From: Roseibium sediminis
GTDB taxonomy: Bacteria > Pseudomonadota > Alphaproteobacteria > Rhizobiales > Stappiaceae
Length of the DNA: 64,000 nt
NCBI RefSeq assembly: GCF_008711325.1
Contig: NZ_VXDB01000007.1
Location: forward strand, 1 to 64,000
Direction: 5' to 3'
In this document: positions 10,906 to 19,144 of the stretch, piece after piece
How the letters are laid out: each line of letters opens with the position of its first letter
Numbering within the stretch: the stretch's first letter is position 1
Notes under the pieces: generated by a model
What the model was told of the DNA's origin: nothing
Databases searched by the model: none
The model's input: only the letters and a program-made list of their open reading frames with translations
Program-made: the position numbers and the translations under genes

Positions 10906-12156
10906 TTACCCGTCCAACCCGTATAGCGAATGCAGAGTCCGAACCGCAAGTTCCGTATAGGCGGAATCGATCAGAACGGAAATTTTGATCTCCGAAGTGG
11001 TGATTGCGCGAATATTGATCCCCTTTTCCGCCAGACCGCGGAAACATTGGGCCGCAACACCTGCATGCGAGCGCATGCCGATTCCGATGACTGAAACCTT
11101 CACGACATCTGTCGCGCCTTCCAGATTCTGGAAACCGATGGCCGCCCGATTCTCTTCAAGTACCTTCTTGGCCCGAATGTAGTCGGTTTCCGGAACCGTG
11201 AAGGTGATGTCCGTCGTTTTTCCGTCCGGGGAAATGTTCTGGACGATCATGTCCACGTTGATGTGGGCATCCGCCAGCGGGCCAAAGACCGATTGTGCAA
11301 CACCCGGCTTGTCCGCAACATCGCGGAGCGAAATCTGGGCTTCATCCTTGGCAAACGCAATGCCGGTCACAACTTGCTGTTCCACGAGTTCATCCTCGTC
11401 GCAGATTAGAGTTCCTGGGGGAAGGTTGCCTTCGCCGAGTTGCGGGGCATCCGGATCATCAAAACTGGAGCGCACAAAGGTCCGCACGCCATGCACCATG
11501 GCCATTTCGACAGAGCGCACCTGAAGCACCTTGGCACCCAGGGAAGCCATCTCCAGCATTTCCTCAAAGGCAATGCGGTTGAGACGGCGCGCCTTTGGCA
11601 CGATGCGCGGATCAGTCGTGTAGACGCCGTCCACGTCGGTATAGATATCGCAGCGATCTGCCTTCACCGCAGCCGCGATCGCAACCGCACTGGTATCAGA
11701 GCCACCGCGACCGAGTGTCGAAATCCGGTTGTCCGGGGAAATGCCCTGGAAACCGGCCAGAACGGCCACCTGCCCCTGACTGATCCGCTCGATCAGAAAA
11801 TCGGCATCGATCTCGCGAATACGAGCAGCTCCATGGGCTTCGTCGGTCTTGATCGGCACCTGCCAACCCTGCCAGGAACGGGCATTCACACCCATATCCT
11901 GAAGGACAATGGCCAGAAGACCCGATGTCACCTGCTCGCCGGAGGCCACCACCGCGTCATATTCGCGGGCGTCATGCAACGCAGAGGCCTGCCGACACAG
12001 GTCGACCAACTTGTTAGTCTGGCCTGCCATCGCCGACACAACCACGGCCACTTCGTGGCCAGTATCCACCTCGCGTTTGACGTGGCGGGCCACATTTCGG
12101 ATCCGGTCCAGGTCGGCCACGGATGTGCCGCCAAACTTCAGTACCAATCGCGCCAT
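10906..12156 (-). CDS. lysC: Aspartate kinase
   Basis: 416 residues, the usual length of a monofunctional aspartokinase. The N-terminal kinase domain begins with KFGGTSV, has GRGGSDTSA for phosphate/aspartate binding, and two ACT domains follow (about 265-416) for allosteric control by lysine and/or threonine. It makes aspartyl-phosphate, the first step to lysine, methionine, threonine and diaminopimelate. Start ATG 12156. It leads the leftward ptsP-prfA-prmC block with a 73-base gap to ptsP, and is divergent from ubiG. Confidence 0.96.
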   Translation of the reverse strand: MARLVLKFGGTSVADLDRIRNVARHVKREVDTGHEVAVVVSAMAGQTNKLVDLCRQASALHDAREYDAVVASGEQVTSGLLAIVLQDMGVNARSWQGWQVPIKTDEAHGAARIREIDADFLIERISQGQVAVLAGFQGISPDNRISTLGRGGSDTSAVAIAAAVKADRCDIYTDVDGVYTTDPRIVPKARRLNRIAFEEMLEMASLGAKVLQVRSVEMAMVHGVRTFVRSSFDDPDAPQLGEGNLPPGTLICDEDELVEQQVVTGIAFAKDEAQISLRDVADKPGVAQSVFGPLADAHINVDMIVQNISPDGKTTDITFTVPETDYIRAKKVLEENRAAIGFQNLEGATDVVKVSVIGIGMRSHAGVAAQCFRGLAEKGINIRAITTSEIKISVLIDSAYTELAVRTLHSLYGLDG

Positions 12157-12348
12157 TTCGATCGTCGTCTTTGTTTCTTGTGGTCAGGTGCCGGAAGCAC
12201 CTTTGAGATCGGGCGTCACACATACAGCCCAAGACCGCGTCCTGCAACTGCAGCGCTTGACAATTTGAGCAAGACCTTAGATCGACACAGATGGACATTC
12301 CGCACATTTGTGTGAGCAAGGCTGCGGCAACGGGTGAAGGGAAACCGG

Positions 12349-13107
12349 ATGAACACCGAAAGCACATCGACGAAGAGCACGATCGACGACGCAGAGGTCG
12401 CCAGATTTTCCGCGTTGGCCGACCAGTGGTGGGACCCGACAGGCAAGTTTCGACCGCTTCACAAGTTTAATCCGGTCCGCCTCTCCTACATCAAGGAGAC
12501 CGTCTGCAAGCACTTCGGCCGCGATGCCAAGTCGACCGATGCCTTCAAGGGCCTTCGCTTTCTGGATATCGGATGCGGCGGCGGGCTCTTGAGCGAACCC
12601 ATGGCCCGGCTTGGAGCCGAGGTTGTGGGGGCAGACGCCTCAGCGACGAATATCGAGGTCGCGAGAGTTCATATGGAGCGGTCCGGCCTTAACATCGACT
12701 ACCGCGCCGATACGGCCGAAAACCTCGCTGCAAATGGCGAGACATTCGACGTCGTATTGAACATGGAAGTCGTCGAGCATGTTGCTGACGTGCCGTTGTT
12801 CCTGTCGGCCACATCGGCGATGGTTCGCCCGGGTGGGCTGATGTTTGTTGCCACGATCAACCGGACCCTGAAAGCCTATGCACTGGCCATCGTCGGCGCC
12901 GAATACGTGCTGCGCTGGCTGCCAAGAGGCACCCACACCTTCGACAAACTTGTCCGCCCTGAAGAAATCGAGGGACCATTGAGAACCGCCGGGCTTCAGG
13001 TCATGGAAAAGAGCGGCGTGACCTTCAACCCGCTGACAGACAGCTGGCACCGCTCGAAGGATCTCGACGTCAACTACATGATGCTTGCAGAACGTCCGAA
13101 GAGCTGA
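12349..13107 (+). CDS. ubiG: Ubiquinone biosynthesis O-methyltransferase UbiG
   Basis: 252 residues. Class I SAM methyltransferase with the UbiG-specific N-terminus ([33 protein letters not shown]), SAM motif [15 protein letters not shown] and post-motif [10 protein letters not shown]. It catalyses both O-methylations in ubiquinone synthesis. ATG 12349 is chosen because GAAGG lies eight bases upstream and the family N-terminus starts there; a GTG 15 bases upstream is in frame but overlaps that site. It is divergent from lysC and followed nine bases later by a hydrolase gene, probably in the same transcript. Confidence 0.95.
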   Translation: MNTESTSTKSTIDDAEVARFSALADQWWDPTGKFRPLHKFNPVRLSYIKETVCKHFGRDAKSTDAFKGLRFLDIGCGGGLLSEPMARLGAEVVGADASATNIEVARVHMERSGLNIDYRADTAENLAANGETFDVVLNMEVVEHVADVPLFLSATSAMVRPGGLMFVATINRTLKAYALAIVGAEYVLRWLPRGTHTFDKLVRPEEIEGPLRTAGLQVMEKSGVTFNPLTDSWHRSKDLDVNYMMLAERPKS

Positions 13108-13115
13108 GAGGCACA

Positions 13116-13808
13116 ATGAAGGAACCAATCGTCTTCATTCCCGGTCTCCTGTGCACGGAAATCCTGTGGGCGCCACAAATCGCGGCCTTCTCGGACCATC
13201 CGATCCTTGTCGCCGATCACCGGAGCCACGAGAGCATTGCGGATATCGCCGCAAGCATTTTGAACGCCGCCCCTGACCGCTTTGCACTCGCCGGCCTCTC
13301 CATGGGCGGCTATGTCGCCATGGAGATTCTTCGTAAAGCCCCCGAGCGCGTTTCACGGCTTGCATTGCTTGATACGAATGCCAGACCCGACACGGCAGAA
13401 CAAAGCGAACGGCGGCGCTTTCTGATCGAACTTGCGCGCAAGAAGGACTTCAGGAAAGTTCCGCACCTTCTATATCCGGGTTTCGTTCATGAAAGCCGCG
13501 AGAATGATCAGGGGCTTCTGGAAACCGTGGTCGAAATGGCGATGGAGACCGGAGAAGAAGCATTTATCCGGCAGCAGACAGCTCTCATCAACCGGATTGA
13601 TTCCCGGCCCGGACTTGGCAACATCGCGTGTCCGACCTTGGTTCTTGTCGGCGATGGAGACCGCCTGACCCCGCCTGATCTGGCAAGGGAAATCCATGAC
13701 TTGATCCCGGGAAGCCGCCTTGCAGTCATAGAGGGCAGCGGGCATCTCAGTACGCTTGAAGAACCCGCCAAGGTGACAGCCGAGCTCCTTGCATGGATGA
13801 AGTCCTGA
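13116..13808 (+). CDS. Alpha/beta-fold hydrolase
   Basis: 230 residues with the alpha/beta hydrolase fold: oxyanion region IPGLLCTEILW near the start, nucleophile elbow GLSMGG with Ser62, late Asp (LVGDGDRLTPPDLA) and catalytic His in GSGHLSTLE. No signal peptide, so cytosolic. Substrate cannot be read from the sequence; relatives include carboxylesterases and MenH-like enzymes. Start ATG 13116 lies nine bases after ubiG with GAGAGG as a ribosome site, suggesting an operon with ubiG. Confidence 0.88.
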   Translation: MKEPIVFIPGLLCTEILWAPQIAAFSDHPILVADHRSHESIADIAASILNAAPDRFALAGLSMGGYVAMEILRKAPERVSRLALLDTNARPDTAEQSERRRFLIELARKKDFRKVPHLLYPGFVHESRENDQGLLETVVEMAMETGEEAFIRQQTALINRIDSRPGLGNIACPTLVLVGDGDRLTPPDLAREIHDLIPGSRLAVIEGSGHLSTLEEPAKVTAELLAWMKS

Positions 13809-13841
13809 CCTCGCCCAAAAAGTGAATTTTTGATTGTATCC

Positions 13842-13855
13842 TTGATTTAAATCAA
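13842..13855 (+). promoter_or_regulatory. Perfect FNR/FixK box
   Basis: TTGATTTAAATCAA fits TTGAT-N4-ATCAA exactly and is a full palindrome. It sits about 73 bases upstream of the GTG start at 13922. A TGTAAT at 13874-13879 could be the -10, which would put the box near position -38 to -41, the place for an activating CRP/FNR-type regulator. Expression of the next gene is therefore probably raised under low oxygen. Confidence 0.72.
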
Positions 13856-13921
13856 CGTGGAGTTTCGCATCATTGTAATGATGGCGCTGTATTTTCCGGC
13901 CAAAGGCATGGGAGGTCAGTC

Positions 13922-14344
13922 GTGACAAAGCATAGCATTCCCGAATCCGCAGAGGCTCATGATCTGGACAGCGTGAGTTGTCGTCGGAACGATCCGGAAA
14001 CCGGAAAGTCCCGCTTCTGCCCTTCCGACTGCAGGTGTCTTGAAGACTATCAGGGCTGCCTGTGGCAGCAGGCCGAGACTGTCATTGGAGCGCAACTCCG
14101 CTTCGTGGCGTCCCGCCTGCAAAAGGATCTGGAATATCTTCAGCGCCTTGGAACTTGCAGTGACCCAACCGATGTCCTGGCGCAAACCGAACAGTTCTTC
14201 ACTGACATGGCGGAGGACTACACGGTCCACTCAAGCGGACAATACGAAGCACTGCAGGATCAGTTCGGCACGAGTGTTGCGGCTGTGCAGCGGCTTGGTC
14301 AGATTACGGCAAGCAATTATCGCGACATCAAGCGCGGCGAATAA
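13922..14344 (+). CDS. Phasin-like small protein under an FNR/FixK box
   Basis: 140 residues, starting at GTG with GGAGG six bases upstream. No signal peptide. The N-terminal third contains five cysteines (VSCRRN, RFCPSDCRCLEDYQGC), an unusual density. The C-terminal two-thirds is predicted helical and amphipathic, resembling phasin or phasin-like proteins that coat polyhydroxyalkanoate granules (QTEQFFTDMAEDYTVHSSGQYEALQDQF). The family call is tentative. The FNR/FixK box upstream ties it to microaerobic growth, when PHA storage often rises. The cysteine-rich head could instead hold a metal or a disulfide. Confidence 0.55.
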   Translation: MTKHSIPESAEAHDLDSVSCRRNDPETGKSRFCPSDCRCLEDYQGCLWQQAETVIGAQLRFVASRLQKDLEYLQRLGTCSDPTDVLAQTEQFFTDMAEDYTVHSSGQYEALQDQFGTSVAAVQRLGQITASNYRDIKRGE

Positions 14345-14423
14345 ACCCGGCTCACCCGCTCACACCTGAAATCAGCGGCTCTGAGCGGCTCGTGTATCGC
14401 AGCGATAAAGAGGCTGGCTGAGC

Positions 14424-14954
14424 TCAGTTATTGTCTTCTGGCAGAACCGGTAGTGGCAGGATGGATATGCCCTCATCCACCAGATCAGCCACATCCTGGG
14501 GGCTGGTCTGACCGTGAATGGCGCGCTCTTCCGCATCTCCATAATGGATCTTCCGAGCTTCCTCGGCGAACTTGTCGCCGACATTCTCGGAATTTTCCAG
14601 CATCTTGGACCGAAGCTGGCGCAACGCGGCAACAATCTCCTTCTGGCGTAGATCCTGCGGCAGAAGGGCAGCTTCCCGAACTTGTGGCAGAGCCCCTCCG
14701 GCTGGAACCGCAGCAGCCATCTGATCCCCACTGTTCGCGGGCATCGGAACCTGGTCGGACGCAGGGATCACGCGCGCTTCCCGCTTGCGCGACGTGGAAA
14801 CGGCCGGGGCCATCAACACCTTGGAGATGTCGGTAGAGGTACAGACCGGGCATTCCACCTGATTTGCAGCATTCTGCACTTCGTAGTCTTCCGAATTTCG
14901 AAACCAGCCCTCAAAGGTATGGTCCAACTCGCAAATCAGGTTGTAGCGGATCAC
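14424..14954 (-). CDS. DUF1178 family protein
   Basis: 176 residues. The N-terminus has the DUF1178 pattern (MIRYNLICELDHTFEGWFRNSEDYE) with two cysteine pairs suggesting a zinc ribbon: C8 and the CPVC pair near residue 36. The middle is variable and the C-terminal half (about 100-176) is a conserved helical region ending HGQTSPQDVADLVDEGISILPLPVLPED. Function unknown; cytosolic. It follows the nitrilase gene by two bases, so the two are co-translated; this pairing is common in Alphaproteobacteria. Confidence 0.88.
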   Translation of the reverse strand: MIRYNLICELDHTFEGWFRNSEDYEVQNAANQVECPVCTSTDISKVLMAPAVSTSRKREARVIPASDQVPMPANSGDQMAAAVPAGGALPQVREAALLPQDLRQKEIVAALRQLRSKMLENSENVGDKFAEEARKIHYGDAEERAIHGQTSPQDVADLVDEGISILPLPVLPEDNN

Positions 14955-14956
14955 CG

Positions 14957-15817
14957 TTACGTCTCCTTGACCACCTGGAAACTCACTTCTTCCAGATCGA
15001 ATTCTCTCTCGTTCTTCAAGACGGGGACGCTTTTGCGCGCATTTTCCGCATCTTTCAAGCGGATTGTTGCTGCGCCATAGCCCGGCTGGTCATCAGCCTG
15101 CTCACTAAGCACCTTGCCCCAAGGGTCCACGATGACACTATGCCCGAAGGTTTCCCGACCGTCTTCATGATGTCCGGTCTGGGCCGCCGAAATCACGAAG
15201 GCCCCGTTTTCAATCGCCCGCGACCTCTGCAGCACATGCCAGTGCGCCTGCCCCGTTTGACGGGTAAAGGCTGCCGGAGCTGTCAGAACCGTTGCACCAG
15301 CCCGCGCCTGTCTGCGAAAGAGGTCCGGAAAGCGAACATCATAGCAGATGCCCATGCCGACACGGCCCACCGGCAAGTCAACAACGCGTGCCTGTGTTCC
15401 CGGCTGGTAGGTCGAAGATTCCCGCCAGCTCTCACCGTTGGGCAAATCCACGTCGAACATGTGGATCTTGTCGTAACGCGCAGCAATGCTGCCGTTAGGA
15501 CCAATCATGTATCCGCGGTTGGCTGCAACATCCCTTGCCGCGAGAACAGCGAGCGATCCGACGTGCAGGACGATTTTCAGTTCGCCCGCGAGCTTGCTCA
15601 AGGCCTGAACAAACGGATCATCTTCTTCCGGACGGATTTTTTCGAACAACTCGTCCCTGCTGCGGACCAACAAGTTGGTCATCTCGGGGGTTTGGACAAA
15701 GTTCGCACCACTGTCCCGCACCGCTTCGCGGATCAGGGCGATCGTTGTTTCCAGATTTGCGGACACATCCCGGCTGCTTCTCAACTGGATGCAGGCAGCT
15801 ACGAACTCATCCATCAT
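14957..15817 (-). CDS. Carbon-nitrogen hydrolase (Nit1/NitFhit-type amidase)
   Basis: About 286 residues of the nitrilase superfamily. The catalytic Glu-Lys-Cys triad is visible: Glu in QTPEMTN, Lys in ARYDKIHMFDVDL and Cys in GMGICYDVRFPDLFR. The family branch matches Nit1-like deaminated glutathione amidases, which repair a transaminase side product; the exact substrate is inferred. Three in-frame ATGs are close together (15826, 15817, 15814); the middle one fits relatives best. It lies between grxC and the DUF1178 gene with short gaps, in a leftward operon. Confidence 0.85.
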   Translation of the reverse strand: MMDEFVAACIQLRSSRDVSANLETTIALIREAVRDSGANFVQTPEMTNLLVRSRDELFEKIRPEEDDPFVQALSKLAGELKIVLHVGSLAVLAARDVAANRGYMIGPNGSIAARYDKIHMFDVDLPNGESWRESSTYQPGTQARVVDLPVGRVGMGICYDVRFPDLFRRQARAGATVLTAPAAFTRQTGQAHWHVLQRSRAIENGAFVISAAQTGHHEDGRETFGHSVIVDPWGKVLSEQADDQPGYGAATIRLKDAENARKSVPVLKNEREFDLEEVSFQVVKET

Positions 15818-15855
15818 GCTTTCCATCCCGGTCTGGCCGCTGCGAAGTCAATTTT

Positions 15856-16113
15856 CTACTTCGACAGCAACTGATCCAGCTTGCCGCTCCGCTCAAGGTC
15901 ATGCAGATCATCGCAGCCACCGACATGGGTTTTGCCAATGAAGATCTGCGGAAAGGTTGAGCGGCCATTTGCCTTCTGGATCATCGCCTTGCGAAGCTCC
16001 GGATCGAAGGTGGCATCATGTTCGGTATAAGCGACGTTTTTCTTGTCGAGGAGCCGCTTGGCAGCGGTGCAGAAGCCGCACAATTGGCGGGTGTAGATAA
16101 CCACATCGGTCAT
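15856..16113 (-). CDS. grxC: Glutaredoxin 3
   Basis: 85 residues, the usual size. Thioredoxin fold with a dithiol active site CGFC at residues 12-15, cis-Pro in the STFPQIFIG segment, and the C-terminal GGCDDLHDLERSGKL motif of GrxC. It reduces protein disulfides and mixed disulfides with glutathione in the cytosol. ATG 16113 is chosen because MTDVVIYTR is the standard start; the frame continues upstream but with no family similarity. The active-site Cys-Gly-Phe-Cys differs from the usual CPYC. Confidence 0.92.
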   Translation of the reverse strand: MTDVVIYTRQLCGFCTAAKRLLDKKNVAYTEHDATFDPELRKAMIQKANGRSTFPQIFIGKTHVGGCDDLHDLERSGKLDQLLSK

Positions 16114-16219
16114 GAGAAGCCTTGGCCTTCCTGAAGCATCACGTTGTTGCAAGGCAGCTTATATGTGATGCCGATGACGCCCCACAAGGGCACATCAACT
16201 GCGCCTTCCTGCGCACAGC

Positions 16220-17020
16220 TCAGGTTTCAAGCCAGTCACTTGCGACAGCAAATGTCAAAACATCAACGCAAACAGCCCCTTGCCGCAAAAGAACCCGCGC
16301 GCAGGCCTCAACCGTTGAACCAGTTGTGAAGACGTCGTCAACGAGCACCACCCGCCGTCCAGCAATCAGCCCGCGCTGTTCCGGTGGTACGACAAACGCG
16401 CCGCGAATGTTCTTTTGCCTCTGCTTTGCTGTCAGTCCTACCTGGGGCCGCGTGTTCTTGACCCTTCGCAAAACCTCGGGCTGATACTCTCCCCCTCCAT
16501 GGCGCGCAATTGCCCGCGCAAGATCCGCAGATTGGTTGAACTGCCTTTTGATCAGCCGCACACGGTGAAGCGGCACCGGAACAAGAAGAGCGGCTTCGCC
16601 GAGAAGTTCTCGGCCCGCACGCGCCATCCAGCGGCCCATCGGATCGGCCAACTCCCGTCGCCGTGAAAACTTCAGCGCATGCACAAGGTCCTTCGCAGGC
16701 CCCTGATAGAGGCAGGCGGAGCGGCAGCGGTCAAATTCCGGCGGTTCGGCGATGGCACGCGGGCTCAGGGCCGCAACGCCAATCTCGTGCGTGAACGGAG
16801 TTCCAAAACGATGGCAGACCGGGTGCTCGATAAATGGCATGGTCGCCCAACAAGCAGGACATAAGCCAGCGTCTTCGGCGATCTCCTGCGGGCAAGCGGC
16901 ACATCTTGGAGGAAGCAGAATATCTAGGACCACCCGACCGACCGGTTTCGTCCAAGACGCCAGACGTTTTACAGCACCGGAAATGCCGATCGTCTCCAAC
17001 CGCAAAAGCACCCTCTGCAA
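16220..17020 (-). CDS. comF: ComF family phosphoribosyltransferase-like protein
   Basis: Up to 266 residues. An N-terminal double zinc ribbon (PPRCAACPQE and DAGLCPACW) is followed by a PRTase-fold domain with the PRPP loop VVLVDDVFTTGSTVEACA. ComF-type proteins aid DNA uptake or recombination in some bacteria; the reaction is unknown. The start is uncertain: TTG at 17020 or GTG at 17011 are the nearest candidates, with GGG-containing sequence between them. It lies upstream of grxC in the same direction and is divergent from the methyltransferase gene. Confidence 0.85.
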   Translation of the reverse strand: MQRVLLRLETIGISGAVKRLASWTKPVGRVVLDILLPPRCAACPQEIAEDAGLCPACWATMPFIEHPVCHRFGTPFTHEIGVAALSPRAIAEPPEFDRCRSACLYQGPAKDLVHALKFSRRRELADPMGRWMARAGRELLGEAALLVPVPLHRVRLIKRQFNQSADLARAIARHGGGEYQPEVLRRVKNTRPQVGLTAKQRQKNIRGAFVVPPEQRGLIAGRRVVLVDDVFTTGSTVEACARVLLRQGAVCVDVLTFAVASDWLET

Positions 17021-17041
17021 ACAGGTTTCACCATATGAGCC

Positions 17042-17071
17042 TTTGACCAGTTGTGAAGCAATGCCCTATGT
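17042..17071 (+). promoter_or_regulatory. Candidate promoter of the 17116 methyltransferase gene, with direct repeat
   Basis: TTTGAC (17042-17047), 18-base spacer, CTATGT (17066-17071), near the alphaproteobacterial sigma-70 consensus and 45 bases before the start codon. The nine-base word TGTGAAGCA occurs at 17052-17060 and 17069-17077, once in the spacer and once over the -10, which could be a regulator site. Confidence 0.45.
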
Positions 17072-17115
17072 GAAGCACAACAGGAAAACAGTGACGCGAG
17101 TATCGGATCAGGCCC

Positions 17116-17997
17116 ATGGGACAGCCGGACATATTTGACAGGCACGCCTTGAAACTGCGGTGGCAGCGCGCGCTGAAGAATGTTGGCAATGGTGCTGACT
17201 TCCTCATGCGGCTTGTCGCCGAGGATATCGAGGACCGTCTGGCGACCATCAAGCGGGATTTCCCGGTCGCCCTTGATGTCGGCGGGCATTCATCGCTGGT
17301 CGAAGAGGCGCTTGGCCGAGCCCCCAACGTGGGAACGGTATTTCGAATGGATATCCTGTGTCCGACGAACAAGGGCACTTCACCTGCCTGTGTCATCGAC
17401 GACGCTCAGCCCCCCCTGAAAGACGAAAGCGTCGATCTGATCGTATCGGCGCTGCACCTGCACCTTGTGAATGATCTGCCCGGCACCCTGATCCAGCTCA
17501 ATCGGGCTCTTCGACCAGACGGGCTGCTTCTGGCCACACTGCCCGGTGCAGACACGTTGAACGAATTGCGCGATGTGCTGATGCGAGCAGAAATCGATGT
17601 GGCAGGAGGTGTTTCTCCCAGAGTGTCTCCGTTTGCCGACACACGGGATCTTGGCGGCTTGCTGCAGAGAGCAGGTTTTGCCCTTCCCGTTGCCGATGTG
17701 GACCGGATGACCGTGCGCTATGACAATCTGTTCGGGCTCTTGAAGGATCTGCGGGTCATGGGCGCGACTTCGGTTTTGACAGATCGCCCAAGAACGCCTT
17801 TGCGCCGCGATGTGCTGCTGAGAGCTGCAGAACTCTATGCCACTGACTATTCGGACCCGGACGGGCGGATCAGGGCGACCTTTTCACTGGTCACCATCAG
17901 TGGTTGGAAACCTCATGAAAGCCAACAAAAACCGTTGAAACCGGGTTCCGGAAAAGTCAGCCTCGCAGAAGTCCTGAAAGATACAAGCAAGTCCTGA
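17116..17997 (+). CDS. SAM-dependent methyltransferase (NDUFAF5/BioC-like)
   Basis: 293 residues. Class I methyltransferase with a divergent SAM motif (ALDVGGHSSLVEEAL), acidic segment and the LIVSALHLHLVNDLPGTLIQLNRALRPDGLLLATLPG core typical of the BioC/NDUFAF5 branch. The N-terminus (MGQPDIFDRHALKLRWQRA) is the family start. The mitochondrial relative hydroxylates an arginine of complex I; the bacterial substrate is not known. Cytosolic. It converges on the Flp pilin gene with a three-base gap. Confidence 0.8.
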   Translation: MGQPDIFDRHALKLRWQRALKNVGNGADFLMRLVAEDIEDRLATIKRDFPVALDVGGHSSLVEEALGRAPNVGTVFRMDILCPTNKGTSPACVIDDAQPPLKDESVDLIVSALHLHLVNDLPGTLIQLNRALRPDGLLLATLPGADTLNELRDVLMRAEIDVAGGVSPRVSPFADTRDLGGLLQRAGFALPVADVDRMTVRYDNLFGLLKDLRVMGATSVLTDRPRTPLRRDVLLRAAELYATDYSDPDGRIRATFSLVTISGWKPHESQQKPLKPGSGKVSLAEVLKDTSKS

Positions 17998-18000
17998 GAG

Positions 18001-18222
18001 TTATTTCCGCTTGTGGGTTTGCTGTTCCTCGTCATCCACAACGATCACGGTGAACTTGCTCATCGTCGATTGCAGTTCCCTGAGCGAATTACCGACGCCG
18101 TCACCAACGGTCATGGCGGCCCCGAGCAGACCAAGGGAAACGATTCCGGCAAGCATGCCATATTCGATCGTGGAGAACCCACGCTCGTCGTCCCTCAGAG
18201 TGCGAAAAAGTCGCCTGATCAT
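18001..18222 (-). CDS. Flp/Fap-type type IVb pilin
   Basis: 73 residues. A short basic leader (MIRRLFRTLRDDERG) precedes the prepilin peptidase site G-FSTIEY, followed by a hydrophobic helix (GMLAGIVSLGLLGAAMTV) and a charged tail ending in Lys/Arg. This is the Flp layout: cleavage after Gly by a TadV/CpaA-type peptidase and assembly by Tad machinery. No tad/cpa genes are nearby, so the pilin is an orphan. A second pilin gene lies about 230 bases upstream in the same direction. Confidence 0.85.
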   Translation of the reverse strand: MIRRLFRTLRDDERGFSTIEYGMLAGIVSLGLLGAAMTVGDGVGNSLRELQSTMSKFTVIVVDDEEQQTHKRK

Positions 18223-18451
18223 GATTGTCCGCCGAAATATTTTTGACGCTACGTAACCCTACTCAGAAGAACAGAGACATATTAACGATCCGTAAGTGCA
18301 GGAGGCACAAAAGCACAACCCTAGAGGAGTCGTGCAAACGAAGGGCGGCGATACACCAGGGCGAACGGACGGCAACGCTAGGACAGATCAATCGGAGAAT
18401 GTCAGTTGCGGGGAGATAGTCTGTGAGCGACTTTTGGAGGTGACATCACAA

Positions 18452-18622
18452 TCAGGCACCAAACATGCCGCGCACCAAGGCAAATACATCGTCCAACTCG
18501 CCAATAGTGGCGGCAAACGTTGCGAGAGTTGCAAGGGAAATCAGTCCGAACAGCACACCGTACTCGGAGGAGGTAACGCCCCTCTGGTCGCGGCAGAGCC
18601 TGATCAGGACCTGAAACAACAT
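18452..18622 (-). CDS. Second Flp/Fap-type type IVb pilin
   Basis: 56 residues with ATG 18622. A short leader (MLFQVLIRLCRDQRG) ends in the cleavage Gly, then VTSSEYGVLFGLISLATLATF, the Flp processing motif and helix. The tail (ELDDVFALVRGMFGA) is shorter and less charged than in the downstream pilin, so the two are divergent rather than recent copies. The frame extends upstream to a TTG at 18664, but the shorter form matches Flp length. No assembly genes are visible in the window. Confidence 0.8.
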   Translation of the reverse strand: MLFQVLIRLCRDQRGVTSSEYGVLFGLISLATLATFAATIGELDDVFALVRGMFGA

Positions 18623-18687
18623 ACCCGGATGCTTTCCATTCAACACAGCGGTCAATGCGCACAAAATACACGCAAGACCTTAATGCA

Positions 18688-19089
18688 TCATGACAACACA
18701 TCCATAAGGTGTGGAATCAAAGGGATATCCGCCTCGGGCATGGGGTAATCCCGCAGCCGGACAGGCCTGACCCAGGCGAGCTCCTGCCCTTCCTTGCCGG
18801 AAACAGTACCGTTCCAGCGTCGACAGATATAGAGCGGCATCAGCAGGTGAAAATCATCATAGCCGTGGCTGGCAAATGTCAGAGGAGCAAGGCAGGGCTC
18901 TTCGACATCTATGCCCAGCTCTTCCCGCAACTCCCGAATCAGGGACTGTTCCGGTCGTTCTCCGGCCTCAACCTTGCCACCGGGAAATTCCCACAGCCCA
19001 GCCATGCTCTTTCCTTCGGGACGGCGCGCAAGCAGCACACGTCGATCAGCATCAACAAGGGCACAGGCAACAACAAGAACGAACTTCAT
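18688..19089 (-). CDS. mutT: MutT-type NUDIX hydrolase (8-oxo-dGTP diphosphatase)
   Basis: 133 residues, typical MutT length. The NUDIX box GGKVEAGERPEQSLIRELREELGI is complete, with the metal-binding RELREELG helix. MutT removes 8-oxo-dGTP from the nucleotide pool and prevents A-to-C transversions. Start ATG 19089. It follows argJ in the same direction with a 55-base gap, an arrangement common in Rhizobiales, so it may share the argJ transcript. Confidence 0.88.
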   Translation of the reverse strand: MKFVLVVACALVDADRRVLLARRPEGKSMAGLWEFPGGKVEAGERPEQSLIRELREELGIDVEEPCLAPLTFASHGYDDFHLLMPLYICRRWNGTVSGKEGQELAWVRPVRLRDYPMPEADIPLIPHLMDVLS

Positions 19090-19144
19090 AGACTTTCCTG
19101 ATCAAGCCATGAGGACGGCGGCACTTTGGCCGCCATCGAACAGG

